From Antedon bifida (taxonomy: Eukaryota; Echinodermata; Crinoidea; Comatulida; Antedonidae), in NCBI GenBank assembly GCA_963402885.1, contig OY727096.1:14179820-14243819 (forward strand): a DNA stretch of 64,000 nt, in the 5' to 3' direction. The notes beneath the pieces are model-generated. The model ran no database searches. It was not told where the DNA came from and worked only from the letters and a program-made list of their open reading frames with translations. Below, one piece after another: positions 32,491-43,928 of the stretch. Position 1 is the stretch's first letter; each line of letters starts with the position of its first letter. The position numbers were made by a program, and so were the translations under genes.

Positions 32491-34203
32491 TTATGATACC
32501 CTTTTGCTTGCCTGGCTTATATAATACCTTATAGTCAAAAATCACTCTCACCATAAGAACGTACCCTAATAACATTTCATCTGTAGGTCCTATGTATAAA
32601 GGTAATAACATTTCTTGATGTTGCATCTTGCAAAACTTAGGATTTTACGAGAAAATTAGACTTTTACTTTTATCGGACTTGTTATATAAGTCAATAATAT
32701 ACGAAACCGAACTATGCGTCAAAAGCGTCCCTTGCCCCGTCGTTGATTCCCAAATAGGGACTTTGCAAAAAACAAAGGAAGCCACAGGACGGTGCTCATG
32801 AATAATTTATGCATGCACTTTAACAAAGTGGGCGGAGCTTAGCATAAAATTCCATTGTCTTAACTTTTTTAGTAAAGTTGCCATTTTCCTGTTTACGGAG
32901 AACGACTAGAAATAATGTATATATAACATTAAATATACAATTCAAATTACACTTAAACGTGGTATTTTCAAAACTCTAAATAATATTTGAACTTTTAATT
33001 TAATTGTTTAATGAAATAACATTTTTATTGGGTTAAAATGGCTGTGTTAAAACCTAGGCCTATGCTGTATCACCAGAGCCAAGCGATTCAGAAGGGTCCC
33101 GCACCACAAGACAGATGTAAAATGTAATCGGTGTTGTAGATTTTACAAAACTGAGAACATTTCACATATAGATCAGTGTATAATTGATAAAAAGTTTCAG
33201 TATTGGAAACAATTTCGCGACCCATCAATTTTTTTGGGTCGCGACCCATAGGTTACGGAACGGCGCTCTAGGCCCAATGCCCACTGAAGCTAGATAGCGA
33301 TCAGAAAATTAAATGGCATCTACAAAAAAAAAGTGTATCTAGCGCATGCACATTATCGGTTAATGTACATAGCTTGTATAGACTTGTGGCTGAATATTTC
33401 GGTAAAAATCATAATAATAATATTTATAATAATAATAATAATATTTATTCGGCAAAAGTTAAAAAAATACGATTTACATTTCATCTTGCCAGGAGCAAGT
33501 AATAAGCATGAGCCCAAACAGAAAACTGCTCTTACTCCATCATTATTATACAGTACAAAAAACAAAAAAACAAAAGTATAAGTAGTACAAATTAATTAAA
33601 AACAAAACAATGTTATAATGAGAAAAATGAGGATTTTTTCCATTTCATAGGGATGTTTTCTATGCTTTATCGTCATTTCCGAAATTTACAATTACAGTCA
33701 GTAGTATGTAACAGTATATACTACGTGTTGAAAACAGAAAATTTTGAAACCCTTTTCATATCCATTCTGAATTTAAAAATGTGTATTGCGTTTGGAATGA
33801 AAGATAGTCTAAAACATGAATTGGTTTGATTTAAGTGGTCTAATTCTGCCAGAGTTGTTTTAATTTTAATAACTTTCTTTAGATTTTGTTTTTCGTACAC
33901 ATCACTCGCATCTTTAACCACTGATCTAGTCTTATTCTTCTCTGTAATATATCCAAACCAAGCAGTAAATGTTACGACTAAAATCTATTGGATGACCATT
34001 TCATAGAACAACTTATAAAGTCTTGAGTTTCCTTAACCAGTACAACCTTCCCATTCCCCTTTTTAATAATCTCCAGTATTATTATCAATTTTTATCAAAA
34101 TCATAAAAATGATCTAAAACTAATTTAAATGCTTTTTTTGGTCTAAATTATATATCTCTCCAAAAATGTACTTCTATCACGATAAAAATGAATTATTTTG
34201 CAG
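32491..34203. other. Intron E5-E6, remainder
   Basis: AT-rich. A trinucleotide ATA/AAT run lies at 33412-33447. 'cgcgacccat' palindromic words lie near 33215-33250. No coding or mobile feature is recognised. Confidence 0.45.
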
Positions 34204-34334
34204 CTCAAACTAGTTTATGATTCTCAAAGTCTAGAAGTAATTGTAACAATAATGTCTGCTCAAAATTTACCAGCAAGAGACAACAAAGAAGCTCGATATC
34301 CATATGTTAAGATGTATTTACTGCCAAATAAAAG
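34204..34334 (+). CDS. RIM: RIM exon E6: first half of C2A
   Basis: The acceptor is 'attattttgcag' and the donor 'aaaag|gtgaga'. The exon starts on a codon boundary and carries AG to E7 to give arginine. The product is LKLVYDSQSLEVIVTIMSAQ, NLPARDNKEARYPYVKMYLL and PNKR. This is C2 strands 1-4. The first calcium loop reads 'LPARDNKEARYPYVK': as in vertebrate RIM ('RNPYVK'), the 'SDPYVK' aspartate of calcium-binding C2 domains is not present. This fits the known inability of RIM C2A to bind calcium. Confidence 0.95.
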
Positions 34335-34697
34335 GTGAGAATTTTTAAAGTTATTTTTATTACAAGCATTCCAACAGTGTAAATTCCAATTAAAGAATAT
34401 AATACTCAGATCTGTAAATTAGGACTATAATTTTAATCACTACTAAACTTCACAGTGCTAGCAGGTCCACTACCTCCACTACCAGGCATGGGTTGGGTAG
34501 ATGTTTTTTGTTCAGGCGAACCCCCATTAAAAAGTGAATCTCCTCTTTATTATTGACCGTAGCCCTATATCTATAGCAGTATGTGTTGTCAATTTATGGT
34601 ATTTTGTTTCTTGTGAATTGTGACCTTGATCTTTGATCCTTCCCCTTCAAAACTGAACTACTCTGTTCCGAACATGCTTTTGGAATACAGTGCTAGC
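34335..34697. other. Intronic sequence with small repeat fragments
   Basis: A 'gcgaacccccatt' fragment (34510-34530) resembles the hAT-like element ends. A 'gtgaccttgatctttgatcc' fragment (34620-34640) resembles the 549-880 repeat. Confidence 0.4.
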
Positions 34698-34814
34698 TGT
34701 GACGTCACATATAGCGCCTCATTGCTTAGTTGTACCTTTGTATGATAGAGTGATTGAATTAAAAGTTTACTGTTTAAAGAACTGTTTTAGTATTTGGTGT
34801 TTCCAAATATTACA
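34698..34814 (+). mobile_element. Possible short LTR of the Gypsy element
   Basis: The segment begins TGTGACGTCACATATAGCGCC-like and ends 'aatattaca' (TG...CA). It contains 'gattgaattaaaagt', a weak polyadenylation-like word. It is followed by 'taattggcattgaggat', resembling the primer-binding and leader region seen after LTRs in Ty3/Gypsy elements, about 270 bp before gag. No matching 3' LTR was found downstream, so the assignment is tentative. Confidence 0.35.
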
Positions 34815-35083
34815 TAATTGGCATTGAGGATTTTTACCCAATATGCAGAGAACGTTTTATTACTTACTTGGACTACAAGTATGGTGAAATAGCATGATTT
34901 TAGGCCATCAGCAAGTAGGCCTATGCTACAGTAGAATCATCATCATCGATCAGCGAAGTGATTGCATTGTCCGGTACCAGCGAGGATGCGCATCACATTC
35001 ACACTAGCAACTAACATAGGCTAGCATCCGCCTACTGTACATGATTTTTCAGCACTATTATACATCTATATTATTGTACAGTA

Positions 35084-35533
35084 ATGGACACTTCTATTTC
35101 ACCGTTCATATCTGAGACCACAGAAACGGCACCAACTAGGTGGGAATGCTGGCTTAAGCATTTTGATAATTTTCTCATCGCTAAGGCAATTACCGATGAC
35201 AGAAGAACACGAGCAATGTTACTCCACCTAGGAGGAGAGGATGTGTTTGAAGTAAGTGAAACTCACACGACGGGAAACGAAGGTTATCTAGAAACAAAAG
35301 AAAAATTGACAACATACTTTGTGCGTAAACGTAATGTTGAATATGAAGTTAAACGCTGTCAACTTGCAAAGGTTCACAATAAGGGCTTAAGTGAAGCAAA
35401 CATGACACTAAAAGCATTACTTACATTTGGTCGAACTCTAGAAGCCATCCAGGTACAAGCCAAAGCAATGGCGGGACAGACAGACAAAACTATGCATGTG
35501 GTAGAACAGAAACAGAAGTACTACCAACTTTGA
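35084..35533 (+). CDS. Ty3/Gypsy gag (capsid) ORF
   Basis: 149 codons with a clear ATG. Recognisable capsid features are 'RWECWLKHFDNFLIA', 'DDRRTRAMLLHLGGEDVFEV', and 'YLETKEKLTTYFVRKRNVEY' followed by 'EVKRCQ', matching the 'RWE.WL..FENY' and 'LT.YF.PK.N.EYE' pattern of invertebrate Gypsy Gag. After the stop, in another frame, a zinc-knuckle-like 'GCGGCHG...C..WGKHKCHKC' lies at 35600-35690, so gag has lost its nucleocapsid by frameshift. Retrotransposon gene, in intron E6-E7. Confidence 0.8.
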   Translation: MDTSISPFISETTETAPTRWECWLKHFDNFLIAKAITDDRRTRAMLLHLGGEDVFEVSETHTTGNEGYLETKEKLTTYFVRKRNVEYEVKRCQLAKVHNKGLSEANMTLKALLTFGRTLEAIQVQAKAMAGQTDKTMHVVEQKQKYYQL

Positions 35534-36720
35534 AAACAGAAACATGGAGGGAAGCAATTGGGTAAAGCAAAGCCAGAAAAAAAATAACCATCATTGAACA
35601 GGATGTGGAGGTTGTCATGGTACAGAGAAGCTTGATAAAGTTTGCACAGCCTGGGGAAAACATAAATGTCATAAATGTAAAGATCAAACCACTTTGCTTC
35701 AGTTTGCAAGTCAACCACACCGGCAAATAATATGCAAATACAAACATAAACGGAGATTCCGGTGCAATTGGCGACTGTTGCAGCCATTGATGTAGATGAG
35801 TATGGATTTCCTTTATTTAAATTGTACACTCAATGAACTTGCTGAATGATACTCCAGTGACAGCACCGCAAATAGCGAAATGGACAGCAAGAGATCCGTT
35901 GTTGTCTGCAGTTCTTAAATATACACTCCCAAGGTTGGCCTTCCGGAGTGGGAGAAAGAATTCAAAACATACCATCGCAAAAAGAGCGAACTTTCCACAC
36001 AGAAAGGATGTTTACTTTGGGATTCAAGAGTTATAATCCCAGCTCAAGGCCGAGAGAGCCTACTGTCAGAATTAAATGAAAGCCATCCTGGCATTGTGCC
36101 TATGAAATCATTGGCAAGGAGTTATATTTGGTGGCCTAATCTTGACATGGACAAAGAAAATACTGTTCAAGGATGCTCTACTTGTCAGCAGTATGGGAAA
36201 GCACCATCAAAAGCAAATCGTCATCCATGGGAGTGGCCAGGGAAACCATGGTATTGCATACATATTGATAATGCAGGCCCGTTTGAAGGGAAAATGATAC
36301 TAGTTATAGTTGATGCTCATAACAAGTATATTGATGCACATAATGGCATCAAGCACAACAGCAGCTACCTTATTCAAGTTACGTCAAACCTTTGCAACTC
36401 ATGGTGTGCCATGGAGTTTAGTATCAGACAATGATACCCCCATTTACCAGCCACGAGTTCCAGACCTTTTGCAAACAGAATGGTATTAAACATATTTGTA
36501 GTTCATCATACCATCCAGCCAGCAATGGGTTAGCGGAACGAGCTGTGCAAACTATGAAAGAGGGGTTATAGAAAACTGTAGGTGAGGACTTGGAGTCAAG
36601 ATTATATAGATTCCTGGCAAAATAAAGACTGACACCACAGTCAACAACTGGTCAGTCACCAGCAGAATTACAATGAAAAGACGTCTTGGGTCTCGGCTTG
36701 ACCTAGTTTGCCCTAATATG
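35534..36720 (+). pseudogene. Ty3/Gypsy element: nucleocapsid remnant and broken integrase
   Basis: After the zinc knuckle the element jumps straight to the segment before integrase (35833-36036, 'LNDTPVTAPQIAKWTARDP'). Protease, RT and RNase H are deleted. The integrase H2C2 finger (ESHPGI ... CSTCQQYGK, 36080-36205) precedes 'HIDNAGPFEGKMILVIVDAH' with the first catalytic Asp. Shifted frames then give VSDND with the second Asp, followed by '[17 protein letters not shown]' with the Glu. Several frameshifts and stops follow (for example after 'MKEGL'). It is an internally deleted, dead element. Confidence 0.85.
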
Positions 36721-37401
36721 GAGAACTATGTACTAGACGCAATGTCCCCCGGAACCACCGGTAGGTGGCGTTGTACACGACTATAGCTTTAACAGGACAC
36801 TCTAATTACTTTCGTAGCGGAAAATCAGGGAATGACCTAAAATGCCTCAGATATGTATGTTGTAGCCAACATTTTGACATTGTATCGCCTTACAATGGTT
36901 TCAAGAGGGTTGGAAACTCTGAAAAACATACGAAACAGTACATATCTGAGCCAAAAAGTGAATTTTATGATTTTTTTTAAAAGAGCTGTGACTTCACAAA
37001 GAACGTCATCTTTGACATGTCTTCGGAAGCATTAGGATGCTCGGAAATGTCAAACAAAGTTCAAGAAAAGACGTCAACCCTGTTCTGATTGGTCGGTTAA
37101 AATGCTTACATATAATGTATGTTTTATTCATTCATATACAAAGTAGGCTTGTATTGAGGCTATATCGATTCTCTACTTGACATTTTTTTAAAAATATTTT
37201 TTGAGAGAAATTAGTTAGAGGGTTAGGTATTAAATATTTAGGACAAGTTTTATTATTTATGTTTTTCATCAAGACAAGTTCATAGTTGATAAAACAGCCG
37301 TCAGACAGATAGATGCACTATTAAACAACACCAATGCCACATCATGACCAATGTGAGTACAGATACTATCCCAACATTCACTTCCAACATCAAAATCAGT
37401 A
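36721..37401. other. Intronic sequence without recognised feature
   Basis: It starts where Gypsy homology ends. No LTR match is visible. Short open frames (36765-37035) show no domain. Confidence 0.4.
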
Positions 37402-37484
37402 GGTGAGAGGATGCATTCCTCGTATGGGTAATGCATCCTCTCACCACCAGAATCCTACCTGTACATCTATAAATGTACAGGTAG
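37402..37484. other. Two consecutive perfect stem-loops
   Basis: First: 'ggtgagaggatgcatt' (37402-37417) pairs perfectly with 37430-37445, 12-nt loop. Second: 'ctacctgtacat' (37455-37466) pairs perfectly with 37473-37484, 6-nt loop. Nine bases separate them. Neither matches other repeats that I can see in the window. Confidence 0.7.
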
Positions 37485-39296
37485 CCCCTTTCATCTTGCC
37501 AGACGCAACACATGGCATCTAGTTCCGAAAATCTCTGGATAAACAAGCTACAATGATAGCAGGACGAGAAATGCATGAGAGATCATTTTATGATGGAGAC
37601 TCAGTATAGGTAGTGAACTTTGCTGGTAAACCAAAATGGTTACCTCAGTTAGATCCAGTTTCCTTTAATGTACATATTGAGAATGGTCGTGAACATCACA
37701 TACTTCATCAAGTTTGGTGAGATTCGGACTGTAAATATTAAGAAATACAGAAATGAAAACATAACTTTGTAGGCGGAGATAATAAAATAAATTCAATATG
37801 GAACGGTTTTCCTTAAAAAGAGTTAATACCAGTTATACATCAGAATGCTTGGTAGATCATGTTAATCAATGAATTCTTCTACAAATGTGAATGTGTGGTG
37901 GGACGGTTATTTGAGGAAAACGTTTATTCGAAGAAATACGGTATGGGACAGAGAAATGCTTGTTTGTGAATGTGATGACACCCACAAGTCGAGGGTGGGA
38001 TATACCCGAGGTGGGACTATACGAAAATATTTTGATGCAAAGCGCTTGAAGTGCGCGGGTTTCGTGAGCTTTGCTCTGGACCTAAATTAAGCAAACCCCA
38101 GGCTCAAGACTCCTTGCCAGATCTTACCTAGGGCCCTTACCTCATCTCTTCTTTTCCGCTTTAGAGTCTATCAGTCAATATTGTCAATGTAGTGCAAACC
38201 ACTTGTTGCTGTAGATACAACTGGCAAATACAATATATACACCACTATTCAGCAGAAGTATTGTAATACCTCACAAGCAATTACATAATCTGATTTATTC
38301 ACATTACATTCAGTTTTGTGAGGGAAAAAGTGCCTTCTATCAGTTGCTATCCTCACTATATCCTGCTCATCGAAGCAGTAAGTAAACTGTAAATGTCTAT
38401 TTCCGAAATCTTTAAATAACAAATGAGAAGGTTTCAGATTGTTTTTATAAATAATTGTTCTGACCAAATCACTTAAATTATGCACATTTCTACTACATTT
38501 TTCATTACATGCTTGTTATGTTTGTATTAAGCATATTTTCACAGATAAATGTCAATCCCTTAAACTATGTCATTCATACATGAAATTTAATGTTTGTACA
38601 TGGTGAACAAGGCGCCTTCGGTGAATTATTTCAAACGACAAGAACGCAGGTATATTTATTTTATGTGATTGGTCATCAAGTTTCAAAACCTTTGATCTCT
38701 TTTGAAGAGTAAAGCTTTGTTTACCATGAATTCACCGCAAAGTTCCACAAACAAAATTAACTTCAACTACAGGACATAATTGTATATTTAAGTCAATATT
38801 CAGTTGACGTGTAATACCAGAACTCGAAGAATTCGAACAATGATCCACCATATACGAGTGAATCATCAATGGACTATGACGAAGACCAATGAGTAACAGA
38901 GATGTCAAATGAGCAGCAGAGATGTCAAATGAGCAGTTCAGACAGAGAAAACAATTGTTACACAAAAATGTTGACTAGTAAAAAGCACTAATGGTCTATT
39001 GAGCCACTTTGTTAGTAAATGGTTACAGTTCGCCATAATAACAATACAATTAACAAAAAGATAGTAAAACATATGAATGGATGCTACAAAGACAGAAGCC
39101 TAAATAGTATTGAACCACATTTTAAACAAATTATTTGTGATCTCACTATAAATGTGCAATTTCTCCATATTGTTCTAGAAACTAAAAACAAAAAAATCTC
39201 AGCTCAGCTCATTTTCTATCTTAATTCTTCATTTCTCCAACATCTTAATGATAAAGGTGGGTTTTGTCAATAAATCTTTTAATATTTATTTTACAG
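37485..39296. other. Intron E6-E7, 3' part
   Basis: A diverged piece of the 549-880 repeat lies at 37680-37785. A short direct duplication 'gagcagcagagatgtcaaat' occurs around 38890-38935. The minus frame at 38249-38485 has no recognised family. No exon is recognised before 39297. Confidence 0.45.
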
Positions 39297-39459
39297 AGAG
39301 AATAGTAAAAGAAAAACTCAAATTGTTCATAAAATGTGTGACCCTAAATGGAACCAACAATTTGTTTACAGTCCAATAAGACGCTCTGATATGAAGATGC
39401 GAACATTAGAACTGACAGTTTGGGATTCAAACCAGACAGCAAAAGAATTAATTGGACAG
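39297..39459 (+). CDS. RIM: RIM exon E7: second part of C2A
   Basis: The acceptor is 'tattttacag' and the donor 'cag|gtaaga'. The leading A completes arginine with the AG of E6, and the exon ends on a codon boundary. The product is ENSKRKTQIVHKMCDPKWNQ, then QFVYSPIRRSDMKMRTLELT, then VWDSNQTAKELIGQ. The 'KRKT..V.K...PKWNQ.FVYS' and 'LE.TVWD' blocks are the central strands of RIM C2A. The loop-3 region (VWDSNQTAKE) lacks the Asp pair used for calcium in synaptotagmin-type C2 domains. Confidence 0.96.
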
Positions 39460-39995
39460 GTAAGACAAAATAAGTTTTAATTGACTGAACAAAAATACAT
39501 CATAAAGTAAAAACTATATTTGAGAAATTGTTAGGGGTCAGATTTGGGCTTCCCTTTAATCTACTAAATGATCTGTATATTAGCAGAACGTGATCTGGTG
39601 TATTTAAGGTTTGGACCTCAATTGGTTGAATTGAAAGCTTTTAAAGCTTTCCCAGATCAAAGAAACCCACACTAGTTTCCTACATTAGATACTGTACACT
39701 CATATTAAAAAAAGAAATCTTATCAATGGTTATCCTGCACCTACCAAGGTTTAATCTGGTATAACACCCTCCATTTTAATAATTTTCAATGATTCTCTCC
39801 AAACAATGCCTACTTAGGTAAATAAGCTTTCACAGATATATACAGAATATATTTTTTTTTTCAAATTCAACACAGTACTGATTAAAATCCTAATATCATT
39901 GCCTGCTTGAGTGGAAGTGATTCTCTGAATTGAACTAAATTTTAATTTGTAAATCGTATTTTATTTAGATAATTGTGTTCTTTTTTCCTTAATAG
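39460..39995 (+). other. Intron E7-E8 (536 bp)
   Basis: A short intron with consensus gtaaga and ttaatag ends. AT-rich; no repeat recognised. Confidence 0.8.
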
Positions 39996-40197
39996 GTTTT
40001 GATTAATTTACATAATGCTATTTTTGACAATGAGCCTCATTGGTATCCATTGTCTATGCCTGATATTTCCCATGGACCACTTCCTCAACCTTCTTCGATC
40101 CCACAACAGGACAAAGTATCTCACCCACGACGGAGTTCAAGAGACACAGATCCAAGGACCAATTCATATACAATATACCATGTTAATAATAGCGAAG
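39996..40197 (+). CDS. RIM: RIM exon E8: end of C2A and start of the long linker
   Basis: The acceptor is 'tccttaatag' and the donor 'gaag|gtaaga'. It starts on a codon boundary and carries one base (G) to E9, giving glycine. The product begins VLINLHNAIFDNEPHWYPL, the last C2A strand and helix (compare 'ILIELETALLDDEPHWYKL'), then MPDISHGPLPQPSSIPQQDK and HPRRSSRDTDPRTNSYTIYH, a proline- and serine-rich tail. As in vertebrate RIMs, a 'PLPHPS'-like stretch follows C2A directly. Confidence 0.95.
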
Positions 40198-40937
40198 GTA
40201 AGAAACCAATATATTTCATTTTTGTTAATTTATTGCTTTGCAATGAATCACAGAAAACAAACCAGATTCCTACATTGGATTACTTTCATTTCAATAATTA
40301 ATTCAAAAATGGAAAGAAGTTTTCAAACTTAACATAAAATTTGTCCTAAAAAAATTAGGTAATAGGTAAACAGAATATGATGGCAATATTTAAAAAAAAA
40401 TAATGCTAAAAGTTTCAGAGATCATCTTAACATGTCATTTTTATTTTATTGTGTAACAGAAAACAAATTAGCCGTGTGGTTAAATCTTGTAGTGGCTTGA
40501 GAATATGTGGGCTACATTCTTGAGAAACTTACAGAATATAGTTGCTGTCAATGGTATTTTCGTATATATCCCAATAGAAATAAGTTACAATGCTGTGTGG
40601 CATTATTAAATTATTAGTTATTAAATCTTTTTGTAAATCCGAAAGGGTAATAATTACAATGTAAAAGGAATATGCTGTGTGGATCTTCACATGATTAAAT
40701 CTTGGTGAGGGCATTTTCGGGCTTCTGTCTGGGCAATTTACAGGATAAAATTGCTGTCAATGGTGTTTTTGTGCATCCCAGTGCACATTAAAAAGCAAAA
40801 GGAATTAGCTGTGTGGCTCTTCGTATGATTAACATCATTTTTTAGTGGGCACTTGTGACAACTTACAGGATAAAGTTGATGTCATTGCTATTTTATTGTA
40901 TACATATATGGGGACGATTTCCAACAACCTTTATGTC
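40198..40937 (+). other. Intron E8-E9, 5' part
   Basis: Contains a three-fold diverged repeat of about 170 bp. 'ttacagaatatagttgctgt', 'ttacaggataaaattgctgt' and 'ttacaggataaagttgatgt' start units at about 40530, 40738 and 40863. They are associated with 'agctgtgtggctcttc'-like words. No exon. Confidence 0.5.
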
Positions 40938-42372
40938 ATGTGTCGTGTCCACAGATGGTTCTCGAATACACAGTAATTTCAGCAAAAAAAAACTGCCGAT
41001 TTCAAATGTACATACCGCAGGACTATAGTACATTGTCGCTTACAGAAAACGAATAAATAGACACGATGATTTATGTAGTCAACTAAAATTAGCACCCTGG
41101 GAATTAGACCTACTTCCGAAGGAGAAACTTGTCTTATGGGAGGAGAACAATTTTTAAATATATTCTTTATCCCCTCAGTAACGAAATATTGTTTTAAACG
41201 TTTTATAGGCAATTATAATCAATAATATACCACTAAACGCAGTAAAACATTTACGTTTTAATACTTTTTTAAAACTGTCCCTGTTATAGTCGTTTGAAAT
41301 AGTAAAGTACATGTAACGATACACCACTACGACGTTTATATTTTTTATCATTATTAATTAATACAAACTTTGAGAAGCAACTGTCAGTAATACAGTTTTT
41401 ATTTGTATATTATGTGTTTATATATCCAGCAGTATAGCCTACCCACAGTCACAGTAATAAATGTTCTTTGTATATGTGTTTATATATCAATGGTAACCAC
41501 ATTCACAGTAAGAAAATTTCGATTCAAATGGCGACCAAAAATGGTTAATACGTATTTACAATATTGTCAAAGTATTGCAATATCTCAGTTTTAAGTTTAT
41601 TCTCCAATGGCCCATAAATTTACCTACTTGTGTTAAACCAAGGGCTCATAAATTTACCTACAAACTGGGAGTCTGAGAGATTGGAATGTTCCATTCATCG
41701 CAAATCAATACATTTGTATAAACGTATATTAAATCTATCAAAATAGTATTTTTTAAAGAAAATCTTCAACATTATGATGCTGTACTCGAGCTGTTCAACC
41801 GGTTTTCAGCCATTAAAAACAATTATCGTAAAAGGAGATAGGAAAATGCGCATCATCCTCGTATTATTGTATGTGGGTATTTTTCAAGATGCACATGCAT
41901 TAGACAGTGTATACCACTATCGGAAAACACCCCTATTTGGGGCAAATCGTTGAACCTAAATTCGTTTTAATTGTCAATAACTAATTATCGAACTCAATTT
42001 AATTCGTAAACAGGGTTACATCATGTGGTTAAAATCAGTACCGAAAGTACGAAACAACTTTATATACAATCGAGTAAACATTCTATAAGTAATGCGGGAT
42101 TTACCAAATTTTGCCCTTACGTAAATTTATATATAGATACACTGGATATTTATTGGTCAAATAGATAAGAAATTCATATAAATAGACCTAATCTGCTATA
42201 TAAATTCATAAAAATAAATCTAATTTGTTTCTCAGTGTCTTAGATGATGAATATAAAATTTTAAAATACCATGTTATTTTGTGTTATAATTTGGTAACAT
42301 GTGCAATCAAATAATTTCCCCTAGATATGACAAAAATGCAACATAATTGATATATTAAGAAGTGATGAAATA
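40938..42372 (+). repeat. 1.4 kb dispersed repeat, copy 1 (+)
   Basis: It starts near 'ccacagatggttctcgaata' and ends 'agaagtgatgaaata', 18 bp before E9. Landmarks are 'acaaactttgagaagcaact' (41364), 'aatggcgaccaaaaatggtt' (41527), 'attggaatgttccattcatc' (41680), 'aaccggttttcagccattaa' (41797) and 'ttacgtaaatttatatatag' (42117). The same landmarks occur inverted at 51008-54520 and directly at 54841-57560. This copy is uninterrupted and shows the empty insertion sites of three elements found in the other copies. No coding capacity. Confidence 0.85.
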
Positions 42373-42390
42373 GAATATGTTATTTTTTAG

Positions 42391-43206
42391 GTGGTGGATC
42401 TGTTAGAAGAACCAAATCTGGAGGAACAAGCTATGCAAATACCTACCCAAATATTGGCTCTCATGGTGGTTCATTGGTGCACTATTCTCAAGATGAAGGC
42501 TATAGGCCACATAGCCGACAAAGACATCTTCCATCAGTAGAACAATATAGCAATGACCCTGCTAATCACTACTCAAAAATTGTTCATGGTAGCCATCCAA
42601 GAGATATGGCAACAAATGATTTTGAAAACCATTATTCAAAAAGCCTACATGGCAAGCATTCAAGAGATGTACCACCTCAACACCAACGACAGATGCCCAG
42701 GGACCCCCACAGGGATCCTCCCAGCGAACAAGGTATTTCTCCACAAATGCATAGAGATTTAACTAGACATGATCATTTAGGTGAACATAACACCAGAGAA
42801 ATCCACGGATCGTTTAGAGACTTACCTAATTACAGAGATCATCCAAGAGATATTCATCGAAATTTACCCGAACAACCTCGTAGGAATAGTGCTGGTTCAA
42901 CAATATACAACAGGATAGAAGATAAACAGCATGTAGTGCAAAACAATTTACCTGATTTAGATCAGGATAGACAAGGGCGGCCTACAAATTCATCTCAAAT
43001 GCCAAACCAAGTGCCTCCTACTAATCAAATACCTTACAATCTATCAGGCCAAAGTTTCCCATCACAAGGTAAATCAGACTCATCTAACCAGAGGTCAGGT
43101 TACCCACCTTCTAAAAGTAAAGCTGATCCATTAGCCAATCACAGATCAGGATATTCACCTACACCAGGTAAACCTGATCAATCACCTAACCAGAGATCTG
43201 GATTAA
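42391..43206 (+). CDS. RIM: RIM exon E9: long disordered linker after C2A
   Basis: 816 bp. The acceptor is 'tgttattttttag' and the donor 'ttaa|gtaagt'. Two leading bases complete glycine, and one base (A) goes to E10. It starts GGSVRRTKSGGTSY, then a His/Arg/Pro/Asp-rich region. Two units of 'NHYSK.(I/L)HG.H.RD' (42565-42670) are followed by Arg-Asp-Leu/Pro runs. Near the end come three units of 'N.RSGY.P...K.D' (43086-43203). No folded domain is predicted. It corresponds in position to the C2A-C2B linker of RIMs, which carries the RIM-BP binding site, but sequence similarity here is low. It is symmetric (phase 1 at both ends), so it could be skipped without frame loss. Confidence 0.88.
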
Positions 43207-43928
43207 GTAAGTATGTTTCTGAATTATGATATTTATTTTAACTATATCAATATTATACATAAAGTAATATTTTTTGTAATGGTCGTCATTGACTGTATGA
43301 AGTTTAGTGTCTCTAAAAGTCACTACAGAAGCTTCCAAAGCATACACATTTAATCAATATAATAGTTTGCTGAAAATCATGTTCTCATCTTGATCATATA
43401 AATAATGAACATCAAGTACTTTTAATAACATTTTTAAAGATGTATTGTCCCCCAAAAACATGAAAAATGAAGATTTGAAAATTGAATAAGCCATTTCGCA
43501 GTTTTAATCAAGTAAATCACTTCCATAGAAAAAAAAATGTTTTAAATAATGTTTTCACAAAAATAAACGGTTAAAAAAACCATTGACTTCCAGTCAATTT
43601 GACTATATTTTGCATTAAAGTTTTATTCAGGTAAATAATTTATTTTTGGATCCAATTTTTTGGTCAAAGTGAATAATTAGTCTGTGACATTAAAATGCCA
43701 TATTCAACAACAAAAATGTTAACAAATGTTTTTTCAGGGGGACAATATCTTTAAGTAATAACTACAAGACAATGTTACTTTGGTAATAAAACTAACAAGT
43801 AGTAAGTCTTCTAAAAAGTATGCTTTGCTATACTTGTATAATTTTATATAATGATGTTTGAATTTGTATGCATACCTTAAGAAAACTCTAAAGCAAGAGC
43901 AGTTACTTACTAAGTTTGGTTGCTCTAG
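43207..43928 (+). other. Intron E9-E10 (722 bp)
   Basis: AT-rich with consensus ends (gtaagt / ttgctctag). No repeat or RNA gene is recognised. Confidence 0.7.
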
